Source of the DNA: Ornithinimicrobium sp. INDO-MA30-4
GTDB taxonomy: Bacteria > Actinomycetota > Actinomycetes > Actinomycetales > Dermatophilaceae
NCBI RefSeq assembly: GCF_021535045.1
Contig: NZ_CP091056.1
Span: forward strand, 620,001 to 684,000
DNA: 64,000 bases
Direction of reading: 5' to 3'
Below the pieces are notes generated by a model. That model did not search any database. It saw nothing but the letters and a program-made list of their open reading frames with translations, and was not told the origin of the DNA. How positions within the stretch are numbered: the stretch's first letter is position 1; the number at the start of each line of letters is the position of its first letter. A program made the position numbers and the translations under genes. Below, piece after piece: positions 9,885 to 19,900 of this stretch.

Positions 9885-9901
9885 GGGGTCTGTCAGACCC
9901 C
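9885..9901 (+). promoter_or_regulatory. Operator-like palindrome upstream of uvrB
   Basis: GGGGTCTG (9885-9892), one base, CAGACCCC (9894-9901): perfect 8-bp arms. If uvrB is leaderless it lies at -34 to -18, between the -35 and -10 positions, where a repressor or an activator could bind. It does not match the actinobacterial LexA box (CGAAC-N4-GTTCG). Confidence 0.45.
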
Positions 9902-9906
9902 CGACC

Positions 9907-9912
9907 TACGAT
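9907..9912 (+). promoter_or_regulatory. -10 box (TACGAT) of leaderless uvrB
   Basis: TACGAT, then 6 bases, then the uvrB ATG at 9919. No Shine-Dalgarno is visible before this ATG. Confidence 0.55.
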
Positions 9913-9918
9913 GTATGT

Positions 9919-12016
9919 ATGCGCCCTACGACCGATCTGCAACGCACCGTTGCGCCCTTGACTGTCGAAGCCGAGTTTGATCCCAGCGGCGACCAGCCGA
10001 GGGCGATCAAAGAGCTGTCGACGCGGATCAAAGCCGGGGAGGAGAACGTCGTTTTGCTCGGTGCCACCGGCACCGGAAAGTCCGCGACGACGGCCTGGCT
10101 CATTGAAGAAGTGCAGCGCCCCACATTGGTGCTTGCTCCCAATAAGACGCTTGCGGCGCAGTTGGCTAACGAGTTTAGAGAGTTACTCCCAAATAACGCT
10201 GTCGAGTACTTCGTCTCCTACTACGACTATTACCAACCTGAGGCTTATGTCCCGCAGTCGGACACCTTCATCGAAAAGGACTCATCGGTCAACGATGAGG
10301 TTGAACGCCTGCGCCACTCGGCAACCAACTCTTTGTTGACCAGGCGAGATGTCGTTGTGGTCGCGTCGGTTTCCTGCATCTACGGTCTGGGGACTCCTCA
10401 GGAGTACGTCGACCGGATGGTTCGGCTGCGTGTTGGCGATGAGATGGAGCGAGATGATCTGCTGCGGCGCTTCGTCCAAATGCAGTACAACCGCAATGAC
10501 ATGGCCTTCACTCGAGGGACCTTTCGGGTTCGCGGCGACACGGTCGAGATCATCCCGCAGTACGAAGAATTGGCCATCAGGGTGGAGTTCTTCGGCGATG
10601 AGATCGAGCGCATCTACACCTTGCATCCGCTGACTGGTGAGGTCGTTCGCGAAGAGTCAGAAATGTACGTGTTCCCGGCGTCTCACTATGTGGCTGGCCC
10701 CGAGCGCATGGAGCGAGCAATCGGGACCATCGAGGCCGAGCTAGAAAAGCAGTTGGCCCAATTTGAGGCCGAAGGAAGCTCCTCGAGGCTCAACGACTGC
10801 GGATGCGCACTACCTACGATGTCGAGATGATGCGCCAAATCGGCTCATGCTCCGGTATCGAAAACTACTCTCTGCACATCGATGGCCGAGAGCGTGGATC
10901 AGCGCCGAACTGCCTCCTCGACTATTTCCCGGAAGACTTCTTGCTCGTCATCGACGAATCCCACGTGACGGTTTCGCAGATCGGCGCGATGTACGAGGGC
11001 GACATGTCGCGCAAACGCACTCTCGTCGATCACGGGTTCCGGCTCCCCAGCGCGATGGATAACCGCCCACTGAAGTGGGAGGAGTTTCTGGAGCGGATCG
11101 GCCAAACGGTGTATTTGTCGGCCACCCCGGGTGACTACGAGATGGCGAAGGCCGACGGTGTAGTCGAACAAATCATTCGACCGACCGGGCTCGTCGACCC
11201 CGAAGTCATCCTGAAGCCGACCAAGGGGCAGATTGACGACTTGTTGCATGAGATCAGTTTGCGAACGGCGAAGAACGAGCGAGTGCTCGTCACCACCTTG
11301 ACCAAAAAGATGGCCGAGGACCTCACCGACTACCTGCTCGACAAGGGCGTTCGGGTGAGATATCTGCACTCAGAAGTCGACACGCTGCGACGCGTTGAGT
11401 TGTTGCGTGAGTTGCGGATGGGGGAGTACGACGTGCTCGTCGGCATTAACCTGCTGCGCGAGGGCCTCGACTTGCCAGAAGTCTCACTGGTCAGCATCCT
11501 GGACGCAGACAAAGAGGGCTTTTTGCGATCCTCCCGTTCGCTGATCCAGACAATCGGTCGTGCTGCCCGCAACGTCTCGGGCCAAGTTCACATGTATGCG
11601 GACAAGATGACCCCGTCCATGGAGCATGCCATTGACGAGACGAACCGCCGCCGATCGATGCAGGTCGCCTACAACAAAGAACACGGCGTTGACCCCCAAC
11701 CGCTGCGCAAGAAGATTGCCGACATCACCGATCTACTCGAGCGGGAAGATGCCGACACCGAAGCTCTGATGGGCAGTGGGCGCAGCCAATCTCGTGGCAA
11801 GCGAAGTGCCGCTGGTGTGATGGCAGACGCGGAGGTTGCCGGTGGCCGCAAGCGTGAAGATCTGCCGGCTCGCGAATTGGCGGAGCTCATCCACCAGCTA
11901 ACTGACCAGATGCACCAAGCAGCCACCGATCTGCATTTCGAGTTGGCTGCAAGACTGCGCGATGAAGTGTCTGACTTAAAAAGGAGTTGCGGGCCATGCG
12001 GGCCGCCACGGAGTAA
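9919..12016 (+). CDS. uvrB: Excinuclease ABC subunit B (two frame breaks)
   Basis: UvrB, the DNA damage-verifying helicase-like subunit of nucleotide excision repair, about 700 residues. Walker A is [15 protein letters not shown]. The beta-hairpin region reads [25 protein letters not shown]. Later motifs are [21 protein letters not shown] (Walker B), [57 protein letters not shown] and QTIGRAARN. The C-terminal UvrC-interacting UVR motif is [24 protein letters not shown]. Breaks near 10774 (a G restores [18 protein letters not shown]) and near 11980 (an A restores [13 protein letters not shown] and the stop at 12014). The longer open frame past 12016 is an artefact of the second break. Confidence 0.95.
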
Positions 12017-12145
12017 CAGAAGTAACCGAGGCAGGCTCTCTGCGGCAGAAGAGAATGGGATCTGCCGGACTTGGGTGGTTTCATTACGACCACAAGGGGA
12101 TGCCGCCGTTCGAGGAGCCGGTTCTATGGCATCATTGCCGATGTC

Positions 12146-12298
12146 GGAGGGGAGTATCCCCGTTCAACGATTGCCTCGTCATCACGGTTGACAGTGCGGC
12201 GGTCAGCCACAGACGCTGTCCGCGACTCTGCCCGGGGAATCGGCCAAGTCATCACTTGGTGGGAGAGACCTCCGGTCAACTCAACGAAGACCGGAAGG
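12146..12298 (+). promoter_or_regulatory. yybP-ykoY (manganese) riboswitch upstream of the TerC gene
   Basis: The 289-base gap between uvrB and terC contains the two conserved halves of the yybP-ykoY aptamer: GGGGAGTA (12149-12156) and GGGAGAGACC (12261-12270). The outer P1 stem is visible as GGAGG (12146-12150) with CCTCC (12269-12273). A second hairpin, TCCGGTC (12271-12277) with GACCGGA (12289-12295), overlaps both P1 and the Shine-Dalgarno GGAAGG (12293-12298), so the two folds are exclusive. Mn2+-stabilised P1 would free the Shine-Dalgarno for the ATG at 12306. This class is known to sense Mn2+ and to precede TerC-like exporters. The mechanism is inferred. Confidence 0.8.
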
Positions 12299-12305
12299 CC
12301 TGTTC

Positions 12306-13316
12306 ATGAACGTACCCACCTGGGTGTGGGCAATCAGCATCACGCTGGTTTCCCTTGTTTTTCTGTACGACATTGTCGTCTTAGGCCGTCGGCCACACGT
12401 GCCTCGCAACCGAGAAACTGGCACCGCGCTGGGCATCTACGTCGGTTCTGCCATCCTCTTTGGGCTGGGGGTTTGGTATTTCTCGGGCGGGCAGTTCGCT
12501 GGCGAATTCTACGCCGGATGGCTCACCGAATACTCCCTGAGCATCGACAACCTGTTTGTCTTCATCATCATCATGGCCAAGTTCGGTGTGCCCCGTAAGT
12601 TCCAGCAGGAGGCGCTCCTGATCGGTATCGTCATCGCGCTCTTCTTGCGTGCGATCTTTATCGCTGTTGGTGCAGCGGCGATTAACAACTTCTCCTGGGT
12701 GTTCTACATCTTTGGCGCCTTCCTGATTTACACGGCCATCAAACTCGCTCGCGAGAGCATGGCAGACGATGAGGAAGAAGAGTACGAAGAGAACGCACTG
12801 TTGAAGTGGGTTGAGAAGCGATTCCCGGTCACGCAGTCCTGGGACGCCGGGGTAAAGCTCCGCACTGTCGAGAATGGCAAAAAGGTTCTCACCCCCATGT
12901 TCATCGTGATCTTGGCGCTGGGCACCACTGACTTGCTGTTTGCCCTTGACTCGATCCCGGCAATCTTCGGCCTGACCCAAGAGCCGTATCTGGTCTTGAT
13001 GGCGAATGTTTTCGCCTTGATGGGGCTGCGTCAGCTGTACTTCCTGATCGGCGGCCTGCTGCAGAGATTGGTCTATCTCAGCATCGGCCTGTCCATCTTG
13101 CTGGCTGTCATCGGCGTCAAGCTGATCATGCACGCGCTGCACGAAAACACCCTGCCGTTTATCAACGGCGGCGAGCACATTGAAGCCATCCCGGAGGTCC
13201 CGATCTGGCTCTCGTTGGTCCTGATCATCGGCATCCTGTCAATCACCGCCATTGCTAGCTTGATCAAGAGCAGCCGGGACGCTAAGAAGGAAGCCCTGAA
13301 CAGCCCGACCGACTGA
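12306..13316 (+). CDS. TerC/Alx family membrane protein, probable Mn2+ exporter
   Basis: Polytopic membrane protein of the TerC family (336 residues, full length). Two family hallmarks with acidic membrane residues are present: YSLSIDNLFVFIIIM near residue 80 and LALGTTDLLFALDSIPAIFGLT near residue 205. Between them an acidic cytoplasmic loop (DDEEEEYEEN) separates two bundles of about four helices. Family members under yybP-ykoY control (Alx, YkoY, MeeF/MeeY) export or supply Mn2+ to secreted enzymes. The riboswitch directly upstream makes Mn2+ handling the best call; the older tellurite-resistance label has weak support. Shine-Dalgarno GGAAGG is 7 bases before the ATG. Gene intact. Confidence 0.9.
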   Translation: MNVPTWVWAISITLVSLVFLYDIVVLGRRPHVPRNRETGTALGIYVGSAILFGLGVWYFSGGQFAGEFYAGWLTEYSLSIDNLFVFIIIMAKFGVPRKFQQEALLIGIVIALFLRAIFIAVGAAAINNFSWVFYIFGAFLIYTAIKLARESMADDEEEEYEENALLKWVEKRFPVTQSWDAGVKLRTVENGKKVLTPMFIVILALGTTDLLFALDSIPAIFGLTQEPYLVLMANVFALMGLRQLYFLIGGLLQRLVYLSIGLSILLAVIGVKLIMHALHENTLPFINGGEHIEAIPEVPIWLSLVLIIGILSITAIASLIKSSRDAKKEALNSPTD

Positions 13317-13323
13317 GAAACAC

Positions 13324-13752
13324 CTAGCTCAACTCAACGCCCTTCATGCTGACAAAGGCATGAAGGGCGTTGTTCTTTAGGCCTGCGACGTCTGCAAAGC
13401 CTGCCGAGCGGTAGAGCGCATGCTGTGCTGGCTCATCATCGGTGAGCAACACCTGTTGACGCACATGGTCGAATCGGCTCAGACATTTTTGAATCAGCTG
13501 GCTACCGACGCCTTGGCCCTGGTGGTCTGGTCGGACCAGGATGTCTTGCAAATACATGATCGAGTAGTCATCGCTGACGCAACGGGCTAGGCCCACCAGA
13601 CGTATCCCATCCCGAGCGGTGACCCAATAAGTCGACCGCCGCACGCCCTCAAAAAGATCCCGAGGCTGTGCGGTGTACGTCGACCAGCCGACCGAGTCAT
13701 ACAGCTCAACGAGTTCAGCCATCCCCAGCGTGTCGTGGTCAATGAGTTGCAT
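13324..13752 (-). CDS. GNAT family N-acetyltransferase
   Basis: Acetyl-CoA-dependent N-acetyltransferase of the GNAT fold (142 residues). Motif A is YLQDILVRPDHQGQGVGSQLIQKCL, with the acetyl-CoA-binding Q-x-x-G-x-G loop. The C-terminal motif B region is AQHALYRSAGFADV. The acceptor substrate is unknown. The ATG at 13752 has TAGCCT 6 bases upstream, so the mRNA is probably leaderless, and that box includes the stop codon of the upstream exporter gene. The last coding bases form one arm of the terminator of the convergent TerC gene. Gene intact. Confidence 0.85.
   Translation of the reverse strand: MQLIDHDTLGMAELVELYDSVGWSTYTAQPRDLFEGVRRSTYWVTARDGIRLVGLARCVSDDYSIMYLQDILVRPDHQGQGVGSQLIQKCLSRFDHVRQQVLLTDDEPAQHALYRSAGFADVAGLKNNALHAFVSMKGVELS
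13335..13372 (+). terminator. terC terminator inside the 3' end of the GNAT gene
   Basis: A perfect 15-bp stem CAACGCCCTTCATGC (13335-13349) with 13358-13372, an 8-base loop, then TTCTTT. It ends transcription from terC while also coding for the C-terminus of the convergent GNAT protein. Confidence 0.85.
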
Positions 13753-13758
13753 GAGCCA

Positions 13759-13764
13759 AGGCTA
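13759..13764 (-). promoter_or_regulatory. -10 box (TAGCCT) of leaderless GNAT gene
   Basis: TAGCCT on the minus strand, 6 bases before the ATG at 13752. Its first three bases are the TAG stop of the EamA exporter gene. Confidence 0.5.
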
Positions 13765-14696
13765 AGGCCCAGTCGCGCCAGGTCCAGCGCTCTCATCGAG
13801 TGGGTTCGTCGTTGCGGCCGGCCCTCTCCTGCCCATGATCAAAATGCTGGCCATGACCACCAACGCCATCCCGCCCAGTTGGATGAGATCCAGGGTTTGG
13901 CCCAAAATAATCAGCCCCGCCAGCGCAGCAGCAGCGGGCTCCAGGGACAGCAACACCCCGAAGACGCCGGGCTTCAGGCTGCGCAATGCTAAGAGTTCAA
14001 GTGAGTAGGGGATCGCGGACGAGAGCAGAGCGATGCCTAGACCTCGTAGCAAAACCTCCCCTCGAGGAGTTGCGCCCCAGCGGTAAAGACACTGATGGGG
14101 ACCAAAACGATGGACCCCAACACCAAGCAAATGGCAATCCCGTCAAGGCCGCCGAATCGCTGGCCGGTCTTACCGCTCAACACGATGTAGCCAGCCCAAC
14201 AGGCCCCGGCGAGCAGCGCATACAAGATGCCGACGAAGTCGATCTCGGACCACGAGGTGCTGAAGATCTCGGAGATTAGCACCACGCCTAGGAGCGCGGC
14301 ACCAACAGCGGCCAGGTCGCGCGCCTTGCGAGACAGCGCCGCAGCTAGCGTCAAGGGCCCCAGGAACTCAATAGTGACGGCGACGCCGATGGGCAGGCGC
14401 AGCAGTGATGCATAAAAGGCCAGGTTCATCACCGTCAGCGCGACCGCAAAGGCGGTCACCGTGGCCCAGTCTGACGATGTCCTCCCTAAGAGTTTGGGGC
14501 GGACAATCGCCATCAAAATGGCGGCGGCAAACGCCAACCGCAACGCCACGGACCCAATGACGCCAATGGTCGGCAATAGTGTGGCTGCCAAGGCTCCGCC
14601 GAACTGGACAGAGACGACCGCTGCCAGAACCAACACCACCGGGTTGGCTGGGGGCCGGTGGCCCTCAGTCGTTGCTACCACCCTCGGGCTTCCCAT
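13762..14696 (-). CDS. EamA/RhtA-like drug/metabolite exporter (one frame break)
   Basis: Ten-helix transporter of the drug/metabolite (EamA) superfamily, closest in feel to RhtA, which exports threonine and homoserine. Two repeats are visible: the first from VLVLAAVVSVQFGGALAATL to LGVVLISEIFS, the second from SWSEIDFVGILYALLAGACWAGYIVLSGKTG to LEPAAAALAGLIILGQTLDLIQLGGMALVVMASIL. SAIPYSLELLALR and FGVLLSLEPAAAALAG are typical of RhtA. The frame breaks near 14059; one restored G gives LLEGEVLLRGLGIALLSSAIPY. ATG 14696 lies inside the 3' end of the upstream hydrolase gene (22-base overlap), so the two are likely co-transcribed. The substrate is inferred. Confidence 0.75.
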
Positions 14697-15381
14697 TCGT
14701 CCAAGAAGGGGCGCTCCTGACCGACTGTGGTGTTGTCGCCATGTCCAGGCATCACGATGGTGTCGTCGTCGAAGACGTCAAAAATCCGCGAGCGCAGGTC
14801 TGACATCAGTGACGCGAAATCTTGCGGGTTTGGGTGGCGCCCGGACCGCCGGGGAAGAGGCTGTCTCCAGTGAAGAGCACAGTCGGACTCCCCGCCGCAG
14901 AAAGGCAGAAGGCTGTCGATCCAGGAGTATGCCCTCGCAGAGCGATGGCTTTGAGTTTGAGGTCGCCTGCACGGAGCGAGTCTCCGTGTTGAAGTTTGAG
15001 GTCAGGGTGCACCGGCATACCGGCGGCATCAGCGACTCCGGCAGCTGACGTGCATGCGTAGCGCTGCACCACGTCGGTGAGGGCACGGTGGTGATCCCAG
15101 TGCGAATGCGTCGTGGCAACGGCATCAAGGCGACTGCTCTGGCTCTCAATAAGGCCGATAACGTTGTCGGGTTCGGCTGCGGCGTCGATCAAAATCTGCG
15201 CTTGCGTGGCCTGACTCGTCACCAGGTAGACGTTGTTGTTCATCTCAGACACGCTAATTTTGCGGACAGTCCAAGGCGCTGGTTGGTTGGCGCTGTGCGG
15301 AACATAGCCCCAGGCAGGATCACCGGGTGTGACATGACCAGGCCAGCCGGAATCTGCTGAACGCCGCTGAGAAACAGTCAT
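14675..15381 (-). CDS. Metallo-beta-lactamase-fold hydrolase, glyoxalase II-like (one frame break)
   Basis: MBL-fold metal-dependent hydrolase of about 235 residues. The metal ligands are in ATTHSHWDHHRAL (HxHxDH), ALRGHTPGSTAFCL, VLFTGDSLFPGGPG and, after restoring one A near 14830, MPGHGDNTTVGQERPF. The ending (ERPFLDEWEARGW) is typical of a group of actinobacterial MBL hydrolases annotated as hydroxyacylglutathione hydrolase-like; the true thioester substrate is unknown and many actinobacteria use mycothiol instead of glutathione. I prefer ATG 15381 (MTVSQRRS) over 15402 because TAGACT lies 7 bases before it. Confidence 0.8.
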
Positions 15382-15416
15382 GCCGGGCAGTCTATGAGTC
15401 ATCGACTGCCCGGCAT
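15380..15416. terminator. Perfect 13-bp inverted repeat, probable gltD terminator over the MBL start
   Basis: ATGCCGGGCAGTC (15380-15392) and its exact reverse complement (15404-15416) with an 11-base loop. It lies 39 bases past the gltD stop. It also contains most of the start codon and part of the -10 box of the next gene, so it may act as terminator, operator or both. Confidence 0.65.
15389..15394 (-). promoter_or_regulatory. -10 box (TAGACT) of leaderless MBL hydrolase gene
   Basis: TAGACT on the minus strand, 7 bases before the ATG at 15381; it falls partly within the inverted repeat at 15380-15416. Confidence 0.45.
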
Positions 15417-15455
15417 AAAACTGTTGATCAGATGCAGGTCAACAAGCCCTCGTTG

Positions 15456-16911
15456 CTACACAGTGATCGGGTTGTCGCTTGCCTTGACTGGCACCGGCAG
15501 GATGCTTGCACCGGTGAGGTATGCGTCGACGGTGGCTGCCGCCGCGCGGCCTTCAGCGATGGCCCAGACGATCAAAGACTGCCCTCGACCAGCGTCACCG
15601 GCAACGAAGAGTCCTTCTTCGCCGGGCACTGCGTAGTCATCTTCACGTTCGAAGTTGCCGCGTTTGGTGCGGGGGAGCAGGCCCGCGGGGTCAACCACTG
15701 AGTCGGGGCCGGTGAAGCCGAGTGCGATGAGCACCAGGTCGGCCGGAATCTCCCGCTCCGTGCCCGCATAGGCGTCGAACCGTCCGTCGATCCGCTCGCC
15801 CTCGACGATCTTGAGGGCACGCGTGGAACCGTCGTCGTTGGTAAGCACCTCAAGGGTGTTGACGCCAAACACGCGTTCGCCGCCTTCCTCATGAGAATCA
15901 CCAACCCGGTGAATCAGCGGGTAGGTCGGCCATGGCTGGTGACCGGGACGCTCGTCGGTTGGCTGGAGTCGAATGTCCAGTTGGGTGACTGAGGCAGCTC
16001 CCTGGCGGATCGCGGTTCCGTAGCAGTCAGCCCCGGTGTCACCACCACCGACGATGACGACGTGCTTGCCCTCTGCGTCGATGCCTCGCTCGGCGCCCAG
16101 CGATTCTCGATTGGCGGGCACCAAATACTCCATCGCCGGGTAGACGCCTTCAGACTTCGCATTTTCGGCACCGATGTCCCGAGGGACTGTCGAGCCTGTT
16201 GCGAGGACGACGGCATCGAAACGTGAACGGAGATCTTCAAGGCTCAGGTGCCCCTCGGCCCCGATCGCCACACCCGTGCGGAAGCGAATGCCCTCGCCTC
16301 GCAACTGGACGAGTCGTCGGTCGATGACCGACTTTTCCATCTTGAACTCCGGGATGCCGTAGCGCAGCAAGCCGCCGACAGCGTCGTCGCGCTCATACAC
16401 AATCACGGTATGCCCGGCTCGGCTCAGTTGTTGGGCTGCGGCTAAACCGGCAGGGCCGAACCGATGACGGCCACGGTCTTTCCGCTGAGCCATTCGGGCT
16501 CATGGACAGTGACCAGACCATTGTCGAAGGCGCGGTCAATGATGGAGACCTCGACCTGCTTAATGGTGACGGCCGGTTGGGAAATGCTCAACACGCAGGC
16601 GGTCTCACAGGGCGCGGGGCACAAACGACCCGTGAACTCTGGGAAGTTGTTCGTCGCGTGCAGACGTTCGATCGCCTGGCGATAGTTGCCTCGCCGAGTC
16701 AGGTCATTCCACTCGGGAATGAGGTTGCCAAGGGACAGCCCTGATGGCAGAAGGGGATGCCGCAGTCCATGCAGCGGCCGGCCTGACGCCGCAGCACAGT
16801 GTCGTCCTGTGCGGTGTGGACCTCTTTCCAGTCCATGATCCGCACCGGGACAGGTCGGCTCGGTTGCGCTTCGCGCTGGGGTGTGTTCAGAAAGCCTCTG
16901 GGATCAGCCAC
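15456..16911 (-). CDS. gltD: Glutamate synthase (NADPH) small subunit (two frame breaks)
   Basis: Beta subunit of glutamate synthase, which passes electrons from NADPH to the large subunit; about 485 residues. N-terminal Fe-S cysteines: AGRCMDCGIPFCHQGCPLGN and GRLCPAPCETACVL. The FAD-binding site is KTVAVIGSGPAGLAAAQQLSRAGH and the NADPH site is KHVVIVGGGDTGADCYGTA; the end has LFVAGDAGRGQSLIVWAIAEGR. GTG 16911 ([13 protein letters not shown]) overlaps the gltB stop by 8 bases, so translation is coupled. Breaks near 16728 and near 16456 each need one G. No other reading explains the conserved joins. Confidence 0.93.
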
Positions 16912-19900
16912 GAGATTCCTCCAAAATGAGTTGCCAAGCTTCTGAGCCATCAGGGTCTTGACCCCGGCCTTGTGCTTCCTCGCGGATGCGCAGGACATTG
17001 GCGTAGTGACGGGGCGTGACGCGAGTGAATCGCGCCAGCGAGGTAGCAGGGTCGTCGAGTAGCGCTTGTGCGACGACGGACCCAGTTAACTCGAAGTGCT
17101 CCTGAATCTGAGCCAGTAGTTCCGCAGCCTGACCAGACTCGGGGTCAACGCGGGTCAGTGTGAGATCGCCTGTGCTGGTCGCCAACGAGTTGACGCGGCT
17201 TTCGTCGAGGTCAAGCACGTACGCGTTGCCTCCCGACATCCCAGCGCCCAGGTTGCGACCGGTGGTGCCAAGGATGATGGCCGTGCCGCCAGTCATGTAC
17301 TCCAGGGCGTGGTCACCAACCCCCTCAACGACAGCAAGGGCGCCGGAGTTACGCACACAGAAGCGCTCACCAACCCGCCCGCGCAAGTTGAGTTGACCTG
17401 AGGTAGCGCCATAACCGATCACATTGCCAGCGATGACTTGCTCATCGGCAGCAAACGGGCATTCCTGCGGCGGTCGCACGACAATGCGGCCACCGGAGAG
17501 TCCTTGCCGACATAGTCATTGGCGTCCCCAACGAGCCGCAGAATGATGCCGGCTGGCAAGAAAGCACCAAAAGACTGCCCCGCAGAACCGTTGAGGGTGA
17601 AGTCAATCGTGCCGGTTGGCAAGCCGGAAGGGCCGCCAGCCTTAGTGACTTCGTGACCCAGCATGGTGCCCACGGTGCGGTTGACATTGCGAACATCAAA
17701 CGTCGCCTGCACCGGCGTGCCGTCTAGCAGGGCTGGTTGAGCGGCCGCAATCAGTTCGTGGTCCAGAGCCTTGTCCAGCCCATGATCCTGCGCGACCATT
17801 CGGCGCAACGGAGTGCCTTCCGGCAACTCTGGCTGGTGCAGGACCGGGGACAAGTCTAGCCCAGAAGCCTTCCAGTGCTTGATGGCAGCGTCGACGTTGA
17901 CCAAGTCGCTGCGCCCAACAAGCTCATCAATCGTCCGATAGCCCATGGAGGCCATGAGCTCGCGAACCTGCTCAGCAATGAACTCAAAGAAGGTCACGAC
18001 AAACTCTGCCTTGCCCTCATACCGCTCCCGCAGGATTGGGTTCTGGGTAGCAACACCCACCGGGCAGGTGTCGAGGTGGCAAACCCGCATCATGACGCAG
18101 CCGGACACGACGAGGGGAGCGGTGGCAAAGCCGAACTCCTCCGCGCCGAGCAACATGGCTATCAAGACATCGCGACCGGTCTTTAACTGACCATCAACCT
18201 GCACGGTAATGCGGTCGCGGAGACCGTTGACCAGCAGAGTTTGCTGAGTCTCCGACAGGCCAAGCTCCCAAGGTGTGCCAGCGTGCTTCAACGACGTTAG
18301 CGGGCTAGCACCGGTGCCGCCGTCGTGCCCAGAGATCAGGACCACGTCGGCGTGCGCCTTGGAAACGCCGGTAGCAACGGTGCCCACGCCGACTTGACTC
18401 ACCAACTTGACGTGCACCCGCGCCGACGGGTTCGCATTCTTGGCGTCGTGGATCAGTTGAGCAAGATCCTCGATCGAATAGATGTCGTGGTGCGGCGGTG
18501 GCGAGATTAATCCAACGCCGGGGGTGGAGTGCCGAGTTTTAGCAATCCAGGGATAGACCTTGCCGGGAGGCAACTGTCCACCTTCGCCGGGCTTGGCCCC
18601 CTGTGCCACCTTGATTTGAATGTCGTCGGCATGGGTGAGGTATGCGCTGGTGACGCCGAAACGACCGGAGGCAATCTGCTTGATGGACGAACGGCGTTCT
18701 GGATCAAGCAGTCGCTCAACATCCTCGCCGCCTTCACCGGTGTTGGATCGACCACCCAACCGGTTCATCGCGATCGCCAAGGTCTCGTGAGCCTCGGCTG
18801 AGATCGAGCCATAACTCATCGCGCCGGTGGAGAACCGGGCACAAATGTCGCGAACCGACTCGACCTCATCGATCGAGATGGGCTCCCGGTCAGATTCAGT
18901 CTTGAACAGCCCACGCAACGTCATCAACTGCTCGGCTTGGTTGTCCACCAGGTCGGTGTACTGCTGGAAGATGTCGTAGCGCTTGCTGCAGGTCGCGTGC
19001 TGGAGTCGGAAGACCGTCTCTGGGTTGAAGAGGTGCGGTGGTCCTTCACGGCGCCACTGGTATTCGCCACCAACCTCCAAATCACGGTGGTATGGCGGGA
19101 TGCCCGACAGCGGGTAGGCGACAGAATGTCGCTGGGCCACCTCAGACGCGATGACGTCAAGGTCAACGCCGCTGATCTGGCTTGTGGTGCCGGTGAACCA
19201 CCGGTCAACGACAGCCTGTGAGAGGCCGACAGCCTCGAAGGTCTGTGCTCCGCGGTAAGAACTCACAGTGGAGATGCCCATCTTGGACATCACCTTGAGC
19301 ACACCCTTGCCCAACGCCTTGATCAGGTTGCGGATAGCGACCTCAGGGTCGAGCCCATCGAGTTGCTGGCCCGAACGACACAGGTCCTCGACGGTTTCCA
19401 TCGCCAAGTAGGGATTGACTGCGGCAGCACCGTAGGCAACCAAGGTCGCTACGTGGTGCACCTCGCGGACGTCGCCGGCCTCAACCAGGAGACCGACTTG
19501 GGTTCGCGTGCCTTGACGTACCAGGTGGTGGTGCACGGCGCTGGTCAGTAACAACGACGGGATGGGTGCATGCTCGCGGTCAGCGTGCCGGTCTGAGAGC
19601 ACAACGAAGAACACGCCGCGCTCAACAGCTCTAGTTACCTGCTCAAAGATCTCTTCAAGGCGGGCCTCAAGCGCTTGAGCGCCGTCGTCGACGCGGTAGA
19701 GACCGCGAATCACGACGGGAGCGAAGTCGGGGTGGTCTCCGTCAAGGTTGATGTGCCGCAGCCGAGCCAACTCGTCGTTGTCAATCACCGGGAAGTCGAG
19801 CTCGACCTGGCGGCAGTGCAACGGCGATGAGCCCAGCAAGTTGCTCTGCGGGCCGGTTGCGGCCTTGAGCGACGTCACAACCTCTTCACGGATCGAGTCC

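Noticed and set aside
12055..12309. Short open frames between uvrB and terC
   Set aside because: They overlap the riboswitch and the 3' end of uvrB after frame repair; the composition is not protein-like.
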